From the NCBI RefSeq assembly GCF_003148765.1, contig NZ_QGGV01000002.1, positions 372,001-436,000 on the forward strand: 64,000 nucleotides of DNA, read 5' to 3'. The stretch is from Silicimonas algicola. GTDB lineage: Bacteria > Pseudomonadota > Alphaproteobacteria > Rhodobacterales > Rhodobacteraceae. The notes below the pieces were generated by a model. The model saw only the letters and a list, made by a program, of their open reading frames with translations. It was not told the DNA's origin and searched no databases. This document shows positions 8,118 to 17,079 of the stretch, piece by piece. The first letter of the stretch is position 1. Each line of letters starts with the position of its first letter. The position numbers were made by a program, and so were the translations under genes.

Positions 8118-9323
8118 TCAGGCGCGCGACTCGCGCCCCTGGAACGCCAGCCAGATCAGCGCCGCGCCGGCCAGGGTCAGGAACGGCGCCATCGCCAGGT
8201 TGACCGCCGTCCAGCCCTCCTGCGGCGTGCCACCCGAGCAGTTCATCAGCCCGCCCGACGACAGCGAGGCCAGCGTCACGCAGCCGAAGACGATCATGTC
8301 GTTCAGACCCTGCACGCGGCCCCTCTCTCCCGGCGTGTGTTGCGCGGCCAGCATCGTCGTCGCGCCAATGAAGCCGAAGTTCCAGCCGATGCCGAGAAGG
8401 ACGAGCGCGCCGAAGAAATTCTCGAGCTCCGTGCCCGACAGCGCGACGGCACCCGCCCCGGCGAGGATAGCAAGGCCGGTTGCGACGATGGTCCGCGCCC
8501 CGAAGCGCGCGATCAGATGGCCGGTGAAGAAGGACGGCACGAACATCGCGAGGACATGCGCCGAAACCACGTCGGCGGCGTTGCCCTTGTCGAAGCCACA
8601 GCCCACGACGGCCAGCGGCGTCGAGGTCATCACCAGGTTCATCAGCGCGTAGGACACCATCGCGCAGATGATGGCGACGAGGATGCCCGGCGTCTTCAGA
8701 AGCTCGATCCGCGACCGCCCCCGGTCGATGTCCGCGATGGCGGCGGGGCGGGGAATGTTCAGGAACACGAACAGGAGCGAGCCGAAAAGGTTGATCGCGA
8801 TGACCGTGAGGTAAGTCCCGAGGAACGGCGTCACCATCGCGTCCGCCGTCGCCTTGACAAGTTGCGGCCCGAGGATCGCGCTGACGAGGCCAGCCGCCAT
8901 GACGTAGGAGATCGCCTTCGGCCGGAACGCCTCGGACGCCGTGTCGGTCGCGGCGAAGCGATAGAAGCCCTGCGCGGACATGTAGACGCCGGTGAAAAGC
9001 GATCCGAGAAGGAACAGCCCGAAGCTCTGCGTCGACAGACCCCAGGCGCCCAGCATCGCACCGACGGCGCCCCCGCCCGCACCGACCGCGAATCCCACCC
9101 TGCGGCCAAAGCGCTGCATCAGGGCCGAAAGCGGCGTCGCCGACAGCATCGAGCCCAGCACGATCAGCGAGATCGGCAGCGTCGCGAAGCACGGGTTCGG
9201 CGCCAGCGACTGGCCCGCCAGCCCGCCGATGGTGAAGATCATCGGCATCTGCGAGCCGAGGAACCCCTGCGCCGCGACGAGAATCGCGAGGTTGCGCTTT
9301 TCAGAGGGGACGGATGCGGTCAT
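8118..9323 (-). CDS. MFS transporter
   Basis: A 401-residue polytopic protein with about 12 hydrophobic helices and a loop 2-3 motif close to motif A (LMQRFGRRVGFAVG, near residue 65). It resembles the general sugar/drug MFS carriers annotated simply as MFS transporter; a conserved LLGIGWNFGFIGATTML stretch lies in the second half. It is a single-gene unit on the minus strand, ending near the sRNA terminator region and starting about 100 bp from the divergent alkA gene. Substrate not predictable. Confidence 0.85.
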   Translation of the reverse strand: MTASVPSEKRNLAILVAAQGFLGSQMPMIFTIGGLAGQSLAPNPCFATLPISLIVLGSMLSATPLSALMQRFGRRVGFAVGAGGGAVGAMLGAWGLSTQSFGLFLLGSLFTGVYMSAQGFYRFAATDTASEAFRPKAISYVMAAGLVSAILGPQLVKATADAMVTPFLGTYLTVIAINLFGSLLFVFLNIPRPAAIADIDRGRSRIELLKTPGILVAIICAMVSYALMNLVMTSTPLAVVGCGFDKGNAADVVSAHVLAMFVPSFFTGHLIARFGARTIVATGLAILAGAGAVALSGTELENFFGALVLLGIGWNFGFIGATTMLAAQHTPGERGRVQGLNDMIVFGCVTLASLSSGGLMNCSGGTPQEGWTAVNLAMAPFLTLAGAALIWLAFQGRESRA

Positions 9324-9426
9324 GTCCGCCGGTTAGTCCTTCGGACCGGCAGCGGCAAGCGGCGAAGAGACGGTTTGACACCGGGGAACGGGCGTATAGC
9401 TTTCCCCGACCCTGGGAGAGTGCCGA

Positions 9427-10059
9427 ATGACCGTCGGACGCATCATCGAGACGCCCGATTGCGTAGCCGAGGGCGCGGCCTTCCTTGCCGCCGCCGAGCC
9501 TCGTTTCGCGCACGCATTGACCCTGACCGGACCTCTGCCGCTCCGCCGCCGCAAGGACGGCTTTCCGGCCCTTCTCGACGCCATCGTCAGCCAGCAGGTC
9601 TCGGTCGCCGCCGCCGACGCGATCTGGGGCCGGCTGCAGGCAGCGCGCCTCACGGGGCCGCGCAAGGTCATGTGGGCGTCCGATGAGGAGCTTCGGGCCT
9701 GCGGCCTCTCACGGCAGAAGGCGCGTTATGCCCGTGCGCTCGCCGCGTCGGGCATCCGTTTCGCCGACCTCCGCGAGATGCCCACGGACGACGTCATCCG
9801 GACGCTGGTCGAGGTGCCGGGCATCGGCCGCTGGACGGCCGAGATCTATGCCATGTTCTCGCTTGGTCGCGCCGACGTCTTCGCGCCCGGCGACCTGGCC
9901 CTGCAGGAGGCGGCGCGGATCCTCTTCGAGATGCCCGAACGGCCGAGCGAACGCGCGCTGCGGCTCCACTCCGAGACCTGGGCGCCCTGGCGCGGCGTGG
10001 CCGCGCGGCTGCTCTGGGCCTACTACCGCGTCGCGCGCGAAAGGGAAGGAATCCGATGA
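9427..10059 (+). CDS. alkA: DNA-3-methyladenine glycosylase II (AlkA-like)
   Basis: A 210-residue HhH-GPD superfamily base-excision enzyme that removes alkylated purines from DNA. The helix-hairpin-helix is LVEVPGIGRWTAEIYAMFSLG (residues about 123-143), followed by the catalytic aspartate in APGDLALQEA (about residue 155). The substrate-pocket helix LDAIVSQQVSVAAADAIW is present. It is shorter than E. coli AlkA (282 aa) because the N-terminal beta domain is lacking, as in many alphaproteobacterial homologues. It has no FeS-cluster cysteines, which separates it from EndoIII/MutY. The next gene overlaps its stop by 4 bp. Confidence 0.88.
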   Translation: MTVGRIIETPDCVAEGAAFLAAAEPRFAHALTLTGPLPLRRRKDGFPALLDAIVSQQVSVAAADAIWGRLQAARLTGPRKVMWASDEELRACGLSRQKARYARALAASGIRFADLREMPTDDVIRTLVEVPGIGRWTAEIYAMFSLGRADVFAPGDLALQEAARILFEMPERPSERALRLHSETWAPWRGVAARLLWAYYRVAREREGIR

Positions 10060-10727
10060 GCGAACTGAATTTCCGGCGGCGGGCCTCGGCCTCGGGCGAG
10101 GACACGTCGGCGGTCCTGTTCCTGCACGGCTACGGCGCGGACGGCGCCGACCTTCTGGGGCTGGCCGAACCGCTGGCGGCGCATATGCCCGACACGGTCT
10201 TCCTTGCCTGCGATGCGCCCGAGCGGTCGATGGCGAACCCCATGGGCTTCCAGTGGTTTCCGATCCCCTGGATCGACGGCTCGACCGAGGCCGCCGCCGC
10301 CGAGGGCCTGCGCCGGTCCGCCAAGACCCTTGATGCCTTCATCGACAAGGTGCTGGCGGACGAGGGACTGGCGCCGGACCGCCTGATGCTCGTGGGCTTC
10401 AGTCAGGGGTCGATGATGAGCCTCCACGTCGCCCCCCGACGCGCCGAACCCCTTGCCGGCATCGTCGCCTTCTCGGGCCGGCTTCTGGCGCCCGAGCTTC
10501 TCGCGGCCGAAGCGCGGTCCCGTCTGCCGGTCCTCCTGATCCACGGCGACGTCGACGATGTCGTCCCTTTCGCCGAGATGAAGGCGGCGGGCGCGGCGCT
10601 TCAGGCGGCGGGCTTCGAGGTCTTCGGCCACGTCATGCAAGGGACCGGGCACGGCATCGCCCCAGACGGCCTCTCCGTGGCCCTGTCCTTCCTGCGCGAG
10701 AGGCTGTCGATCGACGATCCCCTTTGA
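10056..10727 (+). CDS. Phospholipase/carboxylesterase family alpha/beta hydrolase
   Basis: A 223-residue soluble serine hydrolase of the carboxylesterase/thioesterase branch related to YpfH and acyl-protein thioesterase. The first strand carries VLFLHGYGADGADL, the nucleophile elbow is GFSQGS (Ser near residue 114), the acid residue is in HGDVDDVVPF and the histidine in GTGHGIAPDG. Substrates are probably short-chain esters. Its start overlaps the alkA stop (ATGA), so the two are translationally coupled although no shared function is evident. Confidence 0.85.
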   Translation: MSELNFRRRASASGEDTSAVLFLHGYGADGADLLGLAEPLAAHMPDTVFLACDAPERSMANPMGFQWFPIPWIDGSTEAAAAEGLRRSAKTLDAFIDKVLADEGLAPDRLMLVGFSQGSMMSLHVAPRRAEPLAGIVAFSGRLLAPELLAAEARSRLPVLLIHGDVDDVVPFAEMKAAGAALQAAGFEVFGHVMQGTGHGIAPDGLSVALSFLRERLSIDDPL

Positions 10728-10875
10728 GGCCGTCACACGATCGTTGCAGGCTGCCGGTAAGGCCGATCATGGGGGTTGCAGGTATCGAGCCTCCATATAT
10801 AGTTTCCTCAATGTATCGAGGCGGGGCGTCTCGTCTTGGCGCCATGAGGCAGGCAGGGCGGAGCCGGAGTCGCGG

Positions 10876-11460
10876 ATGAGCTTGGATTTCAGAACGAGTT
10901 TCGTGCGTGAGCCGAACAGTCTGCGGAATCACCCCGCGCTGGTCCTGAACGCCGATTACCGCCCGCTCAGCTATTATCCCCTGTCGCTCTGGCCCTGGCA
11001 GGAAGCGGTCAAGGCCGCCTGGCTCGACCGCGTGCAGATCATCGCCGAATACGACGAGGTCGTGCGCAGTCCCTCGACCGAAATTCGCATCCCGTCGGTC
11101 GTCGTTCTGAAAGACTACGTGAAGCCCCAGAAGCGCGTGGCCTTCACCCGGTTCAACCTCTTCCTGCGCGACGAATTCCGCTGTCAGTACTGTGGCGCCA
11201 AGGGCGATCTGACCTTCGATCATGTCGTGCCCCGTGCGCGCGGCGGCGTGACCAGTTGGGAAAACGTCGTCGCCGCCTGCTCGTCCTGCAACCTGCGCAA
11301 GGGCGCGAAGTCGCTGTCGCGCTCCGGCATGAGCCTGCTTCGCGCCCCAAGCCGGCCCGCCGCCGAGGAGTTGCGCAATCAGGGTCGGAAGTTTCCGCCG
11401 AACCACCTGCACGAGACCTGGCTCGACTTCCTCTACTGGGATGCGGAGCTGGAGGCCTGA
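10876..11460 (+). CDS. HNH endonuclease family protein
   Basis: A 194-residue protein with a complete HNH nuclease core: CQYCG, then DHVVPRARGG, then NVVAACSSCNLRKG, so both zinc CxxC pairs and the catalytic His are kept. The N-terminal half (NADYRPLSYYPLSLWPWQEAVKA) is characteristic of the widespread, mostly chromosomal HNH proteins of alphaproteobacteria, whose biological role is not settled. The start is set at ATG 10876 (MSLDFRTSF); the frame is open 44 codons further up, but that part reads as non-coding. No restriction methylase adjoins it. Confidence 0.88.
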   Translation: MSLDFRTSFVREPNSLRNHPALVLNADYRPLSYYPLSLWPWQEAVKAAWLDRVQIIAEYDEVVRSPSTEIRIPSVVVLKDYVKPQKRVAFTRFNLFLRDEFRCQYCGAKGDLTFDHVVPRARGGVTSWENVVAACSSCNLRKGAKSLSRSGMSLLRAPSRPAAEELRNQGRKFPPNHLHETWLDFLYWDAELEA

Positions 11461-12082
11461 GGCCGACGCCGGCGATCGGAGCGCGGTTGCCGCGGCTTCG
11501 CGCGTGACAAGGACGAGCGACCGGCAGCGGGGAAGGTCCGGCGCAGAGCCATCGATGTCGGCGGAGGATGGGGGCGCCGCCTGGGGTGGGTCTTATCCCG
11601 TCCATGTCGCGCGCCGAAACTGCAGCCGCTGAGCGGTCGCGCGGATGCGAAGACCAGCATAGGCTTGAATCGGCTTCTGTTTGCGCACCCGGCGTATGGC
11701 GGATCATCAGCGCGCGCAGGCGACGGTAGGACGGGACCGAAGCGCCTAACAGATTGCCGAAGGTGTCGCAGCGGAGACCGGCAGATGCAGGCCCCTCATT
11801 AGGTAGATGTCCTTCGGACCGCGGAAATCGTCCGCCAGACACCGTGACCACACAAGGTTTCGCTCGCTTGCGTCCGGCCCCGGCGTGGTCCACGTCGTCA
11901 CCGGGCCCACACCCTCCGCTCACCCCGCAACACTGTATTCCGGGACACCACCTCAGCCGCTGATGTCCGCGTGAAACGCCAGCGAACCCGAGCCGCGCCT
12001 GTCCCCGCGTGACCGTCCGTCTGAGGAACTCGCCTTTCTGTGCCGCGACGAACGCGTTTCACATCGCCCGACTTCTCCTCCC
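11461..12082. other. Gene-free stretch (about 620 bp)
   Basis: Between the HNH gene and the last gene of the chemotaxis operon. Open frames of 60-75 codons exist on both strands, but none has a convincing ribosome site, recognisable product or coding-like third-position pattern. I see no tRNA, no intrinsic terminator with a T-run and no long repeat. It could be decayed coding sequence or an unrecognised RNA. Confidence 0.5.
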
Positions 12083-12454
12083 TCAGAACAACGAAAGCTC
12101 CCCCGCCTCGACGCTTTCGGCCTCGGTCCGTTGCCCCAGCAGAAGGTTCTGAAGGCTGTGAAGCGTCAGCGCCCCCGCGAGCTTTCGATGATGCACCGGA
12201 TGGCCGACCAGGCAGTCGGCGAGCTGCGGCAGGAACCGGGCAAGTTCGCTGTGCGTCTGCGTGACAAGGTCGATGTGCTGGATGTGCCGCAGGCTCTCGG
12301 GGATCGGCGCGGCGAGGTCGGTCAGGTCCGAGATCGCATCCTGCAACGCGAGATCGCGCTTGTGCATCTGGTCCATGAGTTGCGCCATCGCGCTGAGGAT
12401 GCGCGCCACGTCCTCGGGTCTGACCGACAGCGTATGGAGGTCGTCCTGGATCAC
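12083..12454 (-). CDS. Hypothetical protein, last gene of chemotaxis operon
   Basis: A 123-residue, mostly helical protein with heptad-like stretches (MAQLMDQMHKRDLALQDAISDLTDLAAPIPE, then LRHIQHIDLVTQTHSELARFL). No membrane segment, signal peptide or known catalytic motif. Its ATG follows the cheY stop codon with no gap, so it is surely co-translated with the chemotaxis genes. The pattern of a small helical protein at the end of a che operon suggests a phosphatase or adaptor role, perhaps CheZ- or CheX-like, but none of their signature residues can be seen. I do not recognise the family. Confidence 0.75.
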   Translation of the reverse strand: MIQDDLHTLSVRPEDVARILSAMAQLMDQMHKRDLALQDAISDLTDLAAPIPESLRHIQHIDLVTQTHSELARFLPQLADCLVGHPVHHRKLAGALTLHSLQNLLLGQRTEAESVEAGELSLF

Positions 12455-12841
12455 CTAGAGCCGGCCCACAATCGCTTCGATGGCCGACTTGAGATCTGCC
12501 GGCTGGAACGGCTTCGGCAGGAAGTTGTTCATGCCCAGTTGCTTGCCCTTGTTGATGATGGCGGGGTCGGCGCGGCCCGTGATGAGCAGAAATCCGGTCT
12601 TCTGCGTCTGCGGCGTGTTCCGCAGGTAGTGAAGAAGGTGCAACCCGTCCATCTCGGGCATGTTGTAGTCCGAGATCACCAGATGGACCGGCGACTTGGC
12701 AAGCGAGGCCAGGGCGGATTTCCCGTCCGACGCGGTCGCCACGTTGCGGATGCCGATGGCGTCGAGTGCCTGTGTGATCAGGCCCCGGCTCGTCGACATG
12801 TCGTCGACTACCATGACGCGAAGCTGGTCTCTCAGTGACAT
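12455..12841 (-). CDS. cheY: CheY-type single-domain response regulator
   Basis: A 128-residue receiver domain without an output domain. The acidic pair is Asp13-Asp14, the phospho-acceptor Asp58 (VISDYNMPEMDG), the switch Thr88 (LLITGRAD) and the conserved Lys110 (LPKPF). It should be phosphorylated by CheA and act at the flagellar motor or as a phosphate sink. It lies 27 bp after cheR and abuts the downstream unknown gene. It differs clearly from the second cheY of the operon (16333-16698). Confidence 0.9.
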   Translation of the reverse strand: MSLRDQLRVMVVDDMSTSRGLITQALDAIGIRNVATASDGKSALASLAKSPVHLVISDYNMPEMDGLHLLHYLRNTPQTQKTGFLLITGRADPAIINKGKQLGMNNFLPKPFQPADLKSAIEAIVGRL

Positions 12842-12868
12842 TGATTTCCTGCGCCTCTCGTTTTTGTT

Positions 12869-13705
12869 TTACGTTTTCTGATAGATCGTGACGCCGGCGG
12901 TCCTGAACCCCGTATCGTCGAGGGGGTGGATGCGTTCGGAATGTCCCAGGAAGAGGCAGCCTCCTGGTTCCAGCTTTTCGCGAAACCGTGGCCAGAGACG
13001 GCGCTGTACCTCGTCGTCGAAATAGATCACCACGTTTCGGCAGAATATCGCGTCGAAGGTGCCCTTCATGGGCCAGGTTGCGTGCAGGTTCAGTTCGCGG
13101 AACCGCACCAGTGCGCGGACGCGGTCCGCCACGCGCATATGGCCGTCGCCCGCCGCCTGGAAGAAGGCGCGGCGGTCGGCGGGTTCGACGGGCTCGAGGT
13201 CTGCATGAGTGTAAACGCCGTCGACTGCCCGGCGTAGGATCTTGGGATCGATGTCCGAGCCGAGAACCAGGATGTCGCCGTAGCTTGCCTCGGGCATCGC
13301 CTTCAGAAGCTCGAGGGCGATGGTATAGGGTTCCTGCCCGCTGGAGCATCCGGCCGACCAGATCCGCACGCGCCCGCCACGCCGAAGCTTCTCCGCGAGG
13401 TGCGGCACGACCTTGGCGAGCAGATACTCGAAATGGTGGCGTTCGCGATAGAAGTTCGAGACATTGGTGGTCAGGACCGAGATGAGCTCCCGCGTCTCGG
13501 AGGCGTCGGAATCGAGCCGCGCGAGGTAGGCGCCGCAGTCCCGGAGGCCAAGCTCGCGCATCCGCCGCGCGATGCGCGACTGCACCAGCGACTTCTTCGA
13601 CGAGGGGATCGACAGGCCGGCTTCCTTCGCGGCGATCGCGGCGAGCCGCGCGAACTCGGCGTCGGAAAGCTGCGCCCCCTGGGATGCGGCCTGAAGCGTC
13701 GTCAT
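12869..13705 (-). CDS. cheR: Chemotaxis protein methyltransferase CheR
   Basis: A 278-residue CheR: an N-terminal helical domain (SDAEFARLAAIAAKEAGL) and an SAM-dependent methyltransferase domain. Visible motifs are SNFYRERHHFEYL, the SAM-binding WSAGCSSGQEPYTIAL, and the CheR signature FCRNVVIYF followed by LEPGGCLFLGHSE. It methylates glutamates on chemoreceptors for adaptation. The start overlaps the stop of cheW by 4 bp. No cheB methylesterase or cheD is in the operon, so demethylation must be encoded elsewhere if adaptation is complete. Confidence 0.92.
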   Translation of the reverse strand: MTTLQAASQGAQLSDAEFARLAAIAAKEAGLSIPSSKKSLVQSRIARRMRELGLRDCGAYLARLDSDASETRELISVLTTNVSNFYRERHHFEYLLAKVVPHLAEKLRRGGRVRIWSAGCSSGQEPYTIALELLKAMPEASYGDILVLGSDIDPKILRRAVDGVYTHADLEPVEPADRRAFFQAAGDGHMRVADRVRALVRFRELNLHATWPMKGTFDAIFCRNVVIYFDDEVQRRLWPRFREKLEPGGCLFLGHSERIHPLDDTGFRTAGVTIYQKT

Positions 13706-14184
13706 GCCGCGATCTCTTCGGTCGACGGCAGGACGGCCTCGAGGTCGAGGAGGCGCACCATCCGGTCGTCGAGAACGGTCAGTGCGCGCACGAAGCGTGA
13801 CTTCTGGGTCATCTCGGGCGGCGGCTGAAGCTGGTCGCGCGAAAAGGACAGGATGTCCGACACGGCGTCGACCCTGAGACCCATCACCCGCGATCCCACG
13901 TCGACGACGATGATCACGTTGCGGTCCTCGGGGTCGGAGGCGGGCAGTCCCAGTCTCAGCGCGAGGTCGATCACCGGCAGGACCGTGCCGCGCAGGTTGA
14001 TGACGCCGCGCACGAAATTGGGCGCGTGCGGCAGCGAGGTGGTGCGCGTCCAGCCGCGGATTTCGCGGACGGACATGATCTCGACCGAGTATTCGCTCTC
14101 GCCGATCCGGAACGACAGGTATTCCGTCCTGCTGGAGGCGGCGGGATCGGCGGACGAACCGTCCCTTTCGACATGTGCGGTCAT
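13702..14184 (-). CDS. cheW: Chemotaxis coupling protein CheW
   Basis: A 160-residue CheW domain: EYLSFRIGESEYSVEIMSVREI, then LPHAPNFVRGVINLRGTVLPVIDL and VGSRVMGLRVDAVSDIL, all standard CheW landmarks. It bridges receptors and CheA. Its start is 1 bp after the cheA stop codon, and it overlaps cheR at the other end. About 15 extra residues at each end are normal for alphaproteobacterial CheW. Confidence 0.92.
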   Translation of the reverse strand: MTAHVERDGSSADPAASSRTEYLSFRIGESEYSVEIMSVREIRGWTRTTSLPHAPNFVRGVINLRGTVLPVIDLALRLGLPASDPEDRNVIIVVDVGSRVMGLRVDAVSDILSFSRDQLQPPPEMTQKSRFVRALTVLDDRMVRLLDLEAVLPSTEEIAA

Positions 14185-14185
14185 C

Positions 14186-16321
14186 TCAGGAAGCCCTTTT
14201 CTGCATGACGAAGCGGTCCTCGCCCGAGACGTTCTGGACGAGGTCGTTGGGGTCGAGGATCAGGGCGATCTGGCCGTCGCCGAGGATGGTGGCGGCCGCC
14301 ACGCCGGGGACGCGGCCATAGCTTTCCTGCAACCCCTTGATGACGACCTGGCGCTGGTCCTCGATCGTGTCGACGAGGAGGGCGACGAGAACGCCTTCCT
14401 CGGGCGAGATGAGAAGCGCGATGGTGCCTTCGCGGACCTGGGATCCGACGCGGTAGCCGAGCTCGACGCCGAGATCGAGCACCGGGACGAACTGCTCACG
14501 CACGCAGAGCACCTGCTGGCCCGGCCCGACGAGGCGCAAGTCCGAGGGCGAAAGCGACAGGGTCTCGACGATGGCGTTGAGCGGGATCACCAGCGTCTCG
14601 CCCGCCACGGTCACGACCATGCCGTCGAGAACGGCGAGCGTGAGCGGCAGCGAAATCGCGAAGGTGGTGCCCACGCCCGCAACCGAATCGATGGTGACGC
14701 GGCCGCCGAGCGAGGTGATCTGCGTCTTCACGACGTCCATGCCAACGCCGCGCCCCGAAAGTGCCGACACCTCGGTCGCCGTCGAGAATCCCGGCAGGAA
14801 AAGAAGCTGGTCGATCTCGGAATCGCTCAGCGTCGCGCCCTCGGGGATCAGGCCCTTGGCGGCTGCGATGGACTGAACCTTCTCGCGGTTGATACCGCCG
14901 CCGTCGTCCGACACCTCGATGATGACGCGGCCCGACCGGTGCGCGGCGCTGAGGCGGATCTCGCCCGTCTTCGGCTTGCCTGTGGCCAAGCGCCTTTCGG
15001 TCGATTCGAGCCCGTGGTCGACGGCGTTCCGGATCATGTGGGTCAGCGGATCGGCGAGGCGTTCGATGGCGGTCTTGTCGATCTCGGTCCCGTCGCCTTC
15101 GGTGGTCAGGCGCACCGTCTTGTTCACGGCAGCCGAGGCCTCGCGCACGATCCGCGACATCCGCTGGAACAGCGACTTCACGGGCTGCGCGCGGATCATC
15201 ATCACGCTTTCCTAGATGTTCCGCGTGAGTTGCATGAACTCGTCGAGGCCCGCGCTGACGGGCGAATTGGGTGCAATGTTCTGTTCCGCGATGGATTGCG
15301 ACAGCATCGCCTGGTTGATGACGAGTTCGCCCACGAGATTCACGAGACGCTCGATGCGGTCGAGATCGACGCGGACCGTGGGCGAGGTCTTGGGCTGGGG
15401 GGCCGCTGCCCTGGGCTCGGATCGCGCTTCACGGGCGGCGGGGATCTGTGCGAGGGGCGGAGGCGCGGCGAGTGCTTCATCGTCGTCATCTTCCATGTCG
15501 TCGAGAGTCCTCTCGAGGACCGGCAGGGCGGGACCGCCGGAGGACATGACCTTCAGATGGCAGAGGCCCTCGGCGAACTCGAAGACCTCCTGCACCGCGG
15601 CGGGCGTTGCGTCGCCGCCGATGCGGATCGTCCAGGTCAAGCGGCCGCCGGGGCGGTCCAGATCCTGGATGGTCTCGGGTGGAGCGAAGGCGCAATCGAT
15701 CTCGCAGGGGCCGAGATCCGCGAGGGTCTTGAGAAGAAACAGGGGCTCGTTGCCGCTTTCGTAAAGCTCGCCCTCGGGGCGGAATTCGACCGTGACGCCG
15801 ACCGCCGCCGGATCGGGCTCGATCGCGTCGAGCAATGGCAGGTCGGGCAGGACGTCGAGACCGCCGCCCAGATCGAGAAGGTCCAGCGTCATGGGCTGGA
15901 AGTCGATGACAGGCGCGGGCTCGTCATGGCCGGGCCCGCCGGCGTAGCCCGACAGTTCGGCGATCAACGCGGCCGACGTGCCGCTGTCGATCTCCTCGCC
16001 ATCGCGCGAGCAGCGGATCAGGTCCGACAGCATGTCGGCGCAGCGCAGGAACAGCGCGTGAAGCGCGTCGTCGGGCACAAGCGCGCCGGAGCGGCAGGCG
16101 TCCATGACCGTTTCGAACTGGTGCGCGAATTCGACGAGCTCGTTGAGCCCGAAGGCGCCCGCGCCACCCTTGATGGAATGCACCGCGCGGAACGCGACGT
16201 TGATCGTCTCGACGTCGGATTCGCCGTCGGCCATGGTCTGGAGGGCATCGACCAGCGCCTCGTGCAACTCCTCGCACTCGACGAAGAACGACGCCATGAT
16301 TTCCTGCATCGGGTCGGACAC
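14186..16321 (-). pseudogene. cheA: Chemotaxis histidine kinase CheA, interrupted by an in-frame amber codon
   Basis: The frame encodes a full CheA (about 711 codons) split by one TAG at 15214-15212. First part (15212-16321, 369 aa): P1 HPt domain with phospho-His48 (AVHSIKGGAGAFGL), a P2-like region, an acidic linker, and the first helix of P3 (DRIERLVNLVGELVINQ). Second part: the rest of P3 (IRAQPVKSLFQRM), the P4 kinase with N-box HMIRNAVDHGLE and G-boxes SDDGGGI and GRGVGMDVVK, and the P5 CheW-like domain. At the stop the sequence reads LTRNI-stop-ESVMMIRAQP, where related CheA proteins usually carry Gln; CAG to TAG is a single transition. An AGGA overlapping the stop lies 7 nt before an in-frame ATG at 15202, so a second polypeptide could be made. 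Otherwise intact. Confidence 0.88.
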
Positions 16322-16332
16322 GGTACTCGCTC

Positions 16333-16698
16333 CTATCCTGTGACCATGCGAAGCGCGCGGACCAGCTTGTCCTGCGCGAAGGGTTTGACGATCCAGCCGG
16401 TGGCGCCGGCATTCCGGGCGCGCGTCTTGAGGTCGGTCGAGCTTTCCGTCGTCAACACGAGGATGGGGATCGTGCGCGCGTCGTCGCGCGCGCGGACCGC
16501 ATCGATGAAGCCGAAGCCGTCGAGGCGCGGCATGTTGATGTCGGTGATGATAACGTCGGGCTCGATGTCGTCGAGCACCTCGAGCCCGTGCTGCCCGTCT
16601 TCGGCGAGGTGGACTTCGAACCCTTCCGACACGAGCGCGAGGGTGATCATGTCGCGCATGGTGCGGCTGTCGTCGACGGCGAGGACCGAGATGCTCAT
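16333..16698 (-). CDS. cheY: CheY-type single-domain response regulator
   Basis: A 121-residue receiver domain with acidic pair Asp9-Asp10, phospho-acceptor Asp53 (IITDINMPRLDG), Thr83/Thr84 and Lys105 (WIVKPF). It lies directly upstream of cheA (11 bp apart), the usual place for the regulator most closely tied to that kinase. The start is ATG 16698 (MSISVLAVDD), which overlaps the STAS gene stop by 4 bp; the longer frame upstream belongs to the STAS gene in another phase. Confidence 0.92.
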   Translation of the reverse strand: MSISVLAVDDSRTMRDMITLALVSEGFEVHLAEDGQHGLEVLDDIEPDVIITDINMPRLDGFGFIDAVRARDDARTIPILVLTTESSTDLKTRARNAGATGWIVKPFAQDKLVRALRMVTG

Positions 16699-16970
16699 GC
16701 CGGGTCTCCCGCGAGCGCTGCGGGTGTCAGGCCATAGCGCGTCAGATCGTCGATCATGGCCGCCGAGGGCGCATCGACGGCGAACGCCCTGGCGCGCGCC
16801 GACCACAGCGACCGGGCCGACAGAAGGAGCTCCAGGCAGAGCCCGCCCAGCATCTCGACCGCCGTGCCGTCCAGCGTCAGATCGCTGTCCGCGGACTCCT
16901 TCAACTGCGCGCGCAACCTGTCGGCCGCCGCAGAATCCAGCCGAGCGTCAAGCTTCACCCGCTTCGCCAT
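16695..16970 (-). CDS. STAS-domain protein, first gene of chemotaxis operon
   Basis: A 91-residue protein with the layout of a STAS (anti-sigma-factor-antagonist-like) domain: an N-terminal strand KRVKLDARLDSAAADRLRAQL, central DLTLDGTAVEMLGGLCLELLLSA, C-terminal helix DDLTRYGL. The position normally holding the phosphorylatable Ser/Thr is VEMLGG, so classical phospho-switching is doubtful. It is often seen as the leading gene of alphaproteobacterial che operons; the role is not established. The start ATG at 16970 is chosen because the longer frame upstream is Arg/Pro-rich and non-conserved in style. Confidence 0.75.
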   Translation of the reverse strand: MAKRVKLDARLDSAAADRLRAQLKESADSDLTLDGTAVEMLGGLCLELLLSARSLWSARARAFAVDAPSAAMIDDLTRYGLTPAALAGDPA

Positions 16971-17079
16971 CCAAACACCTCGATTCCAGACCTGAGACCG
17001 TCGGATCATCGTCCTTCGGCCCGTGCTGATTAGACCGGGGCGTCTTAAGATGCGGTTACTCTGGAAGGGGCGAGTGGCC

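Noticed and set aside
9374..9400. TTGACA followed by TATAGC upstream of alkA.
   Set aside because: Spacing is only about 14 bp, too short for a sigma70 promoter.
11433..11963. Short frames of 60-75 codons in the gene-free gap.
   Set aside because: No start signals, low-complexity composition, overlapping frames on both strands.
13853..17029. A 1058-codon plus-strand frame opposite the che operon.
   Set aside because: Antisense shadow; crosses the cheA amber site and several gene borders, no domain.
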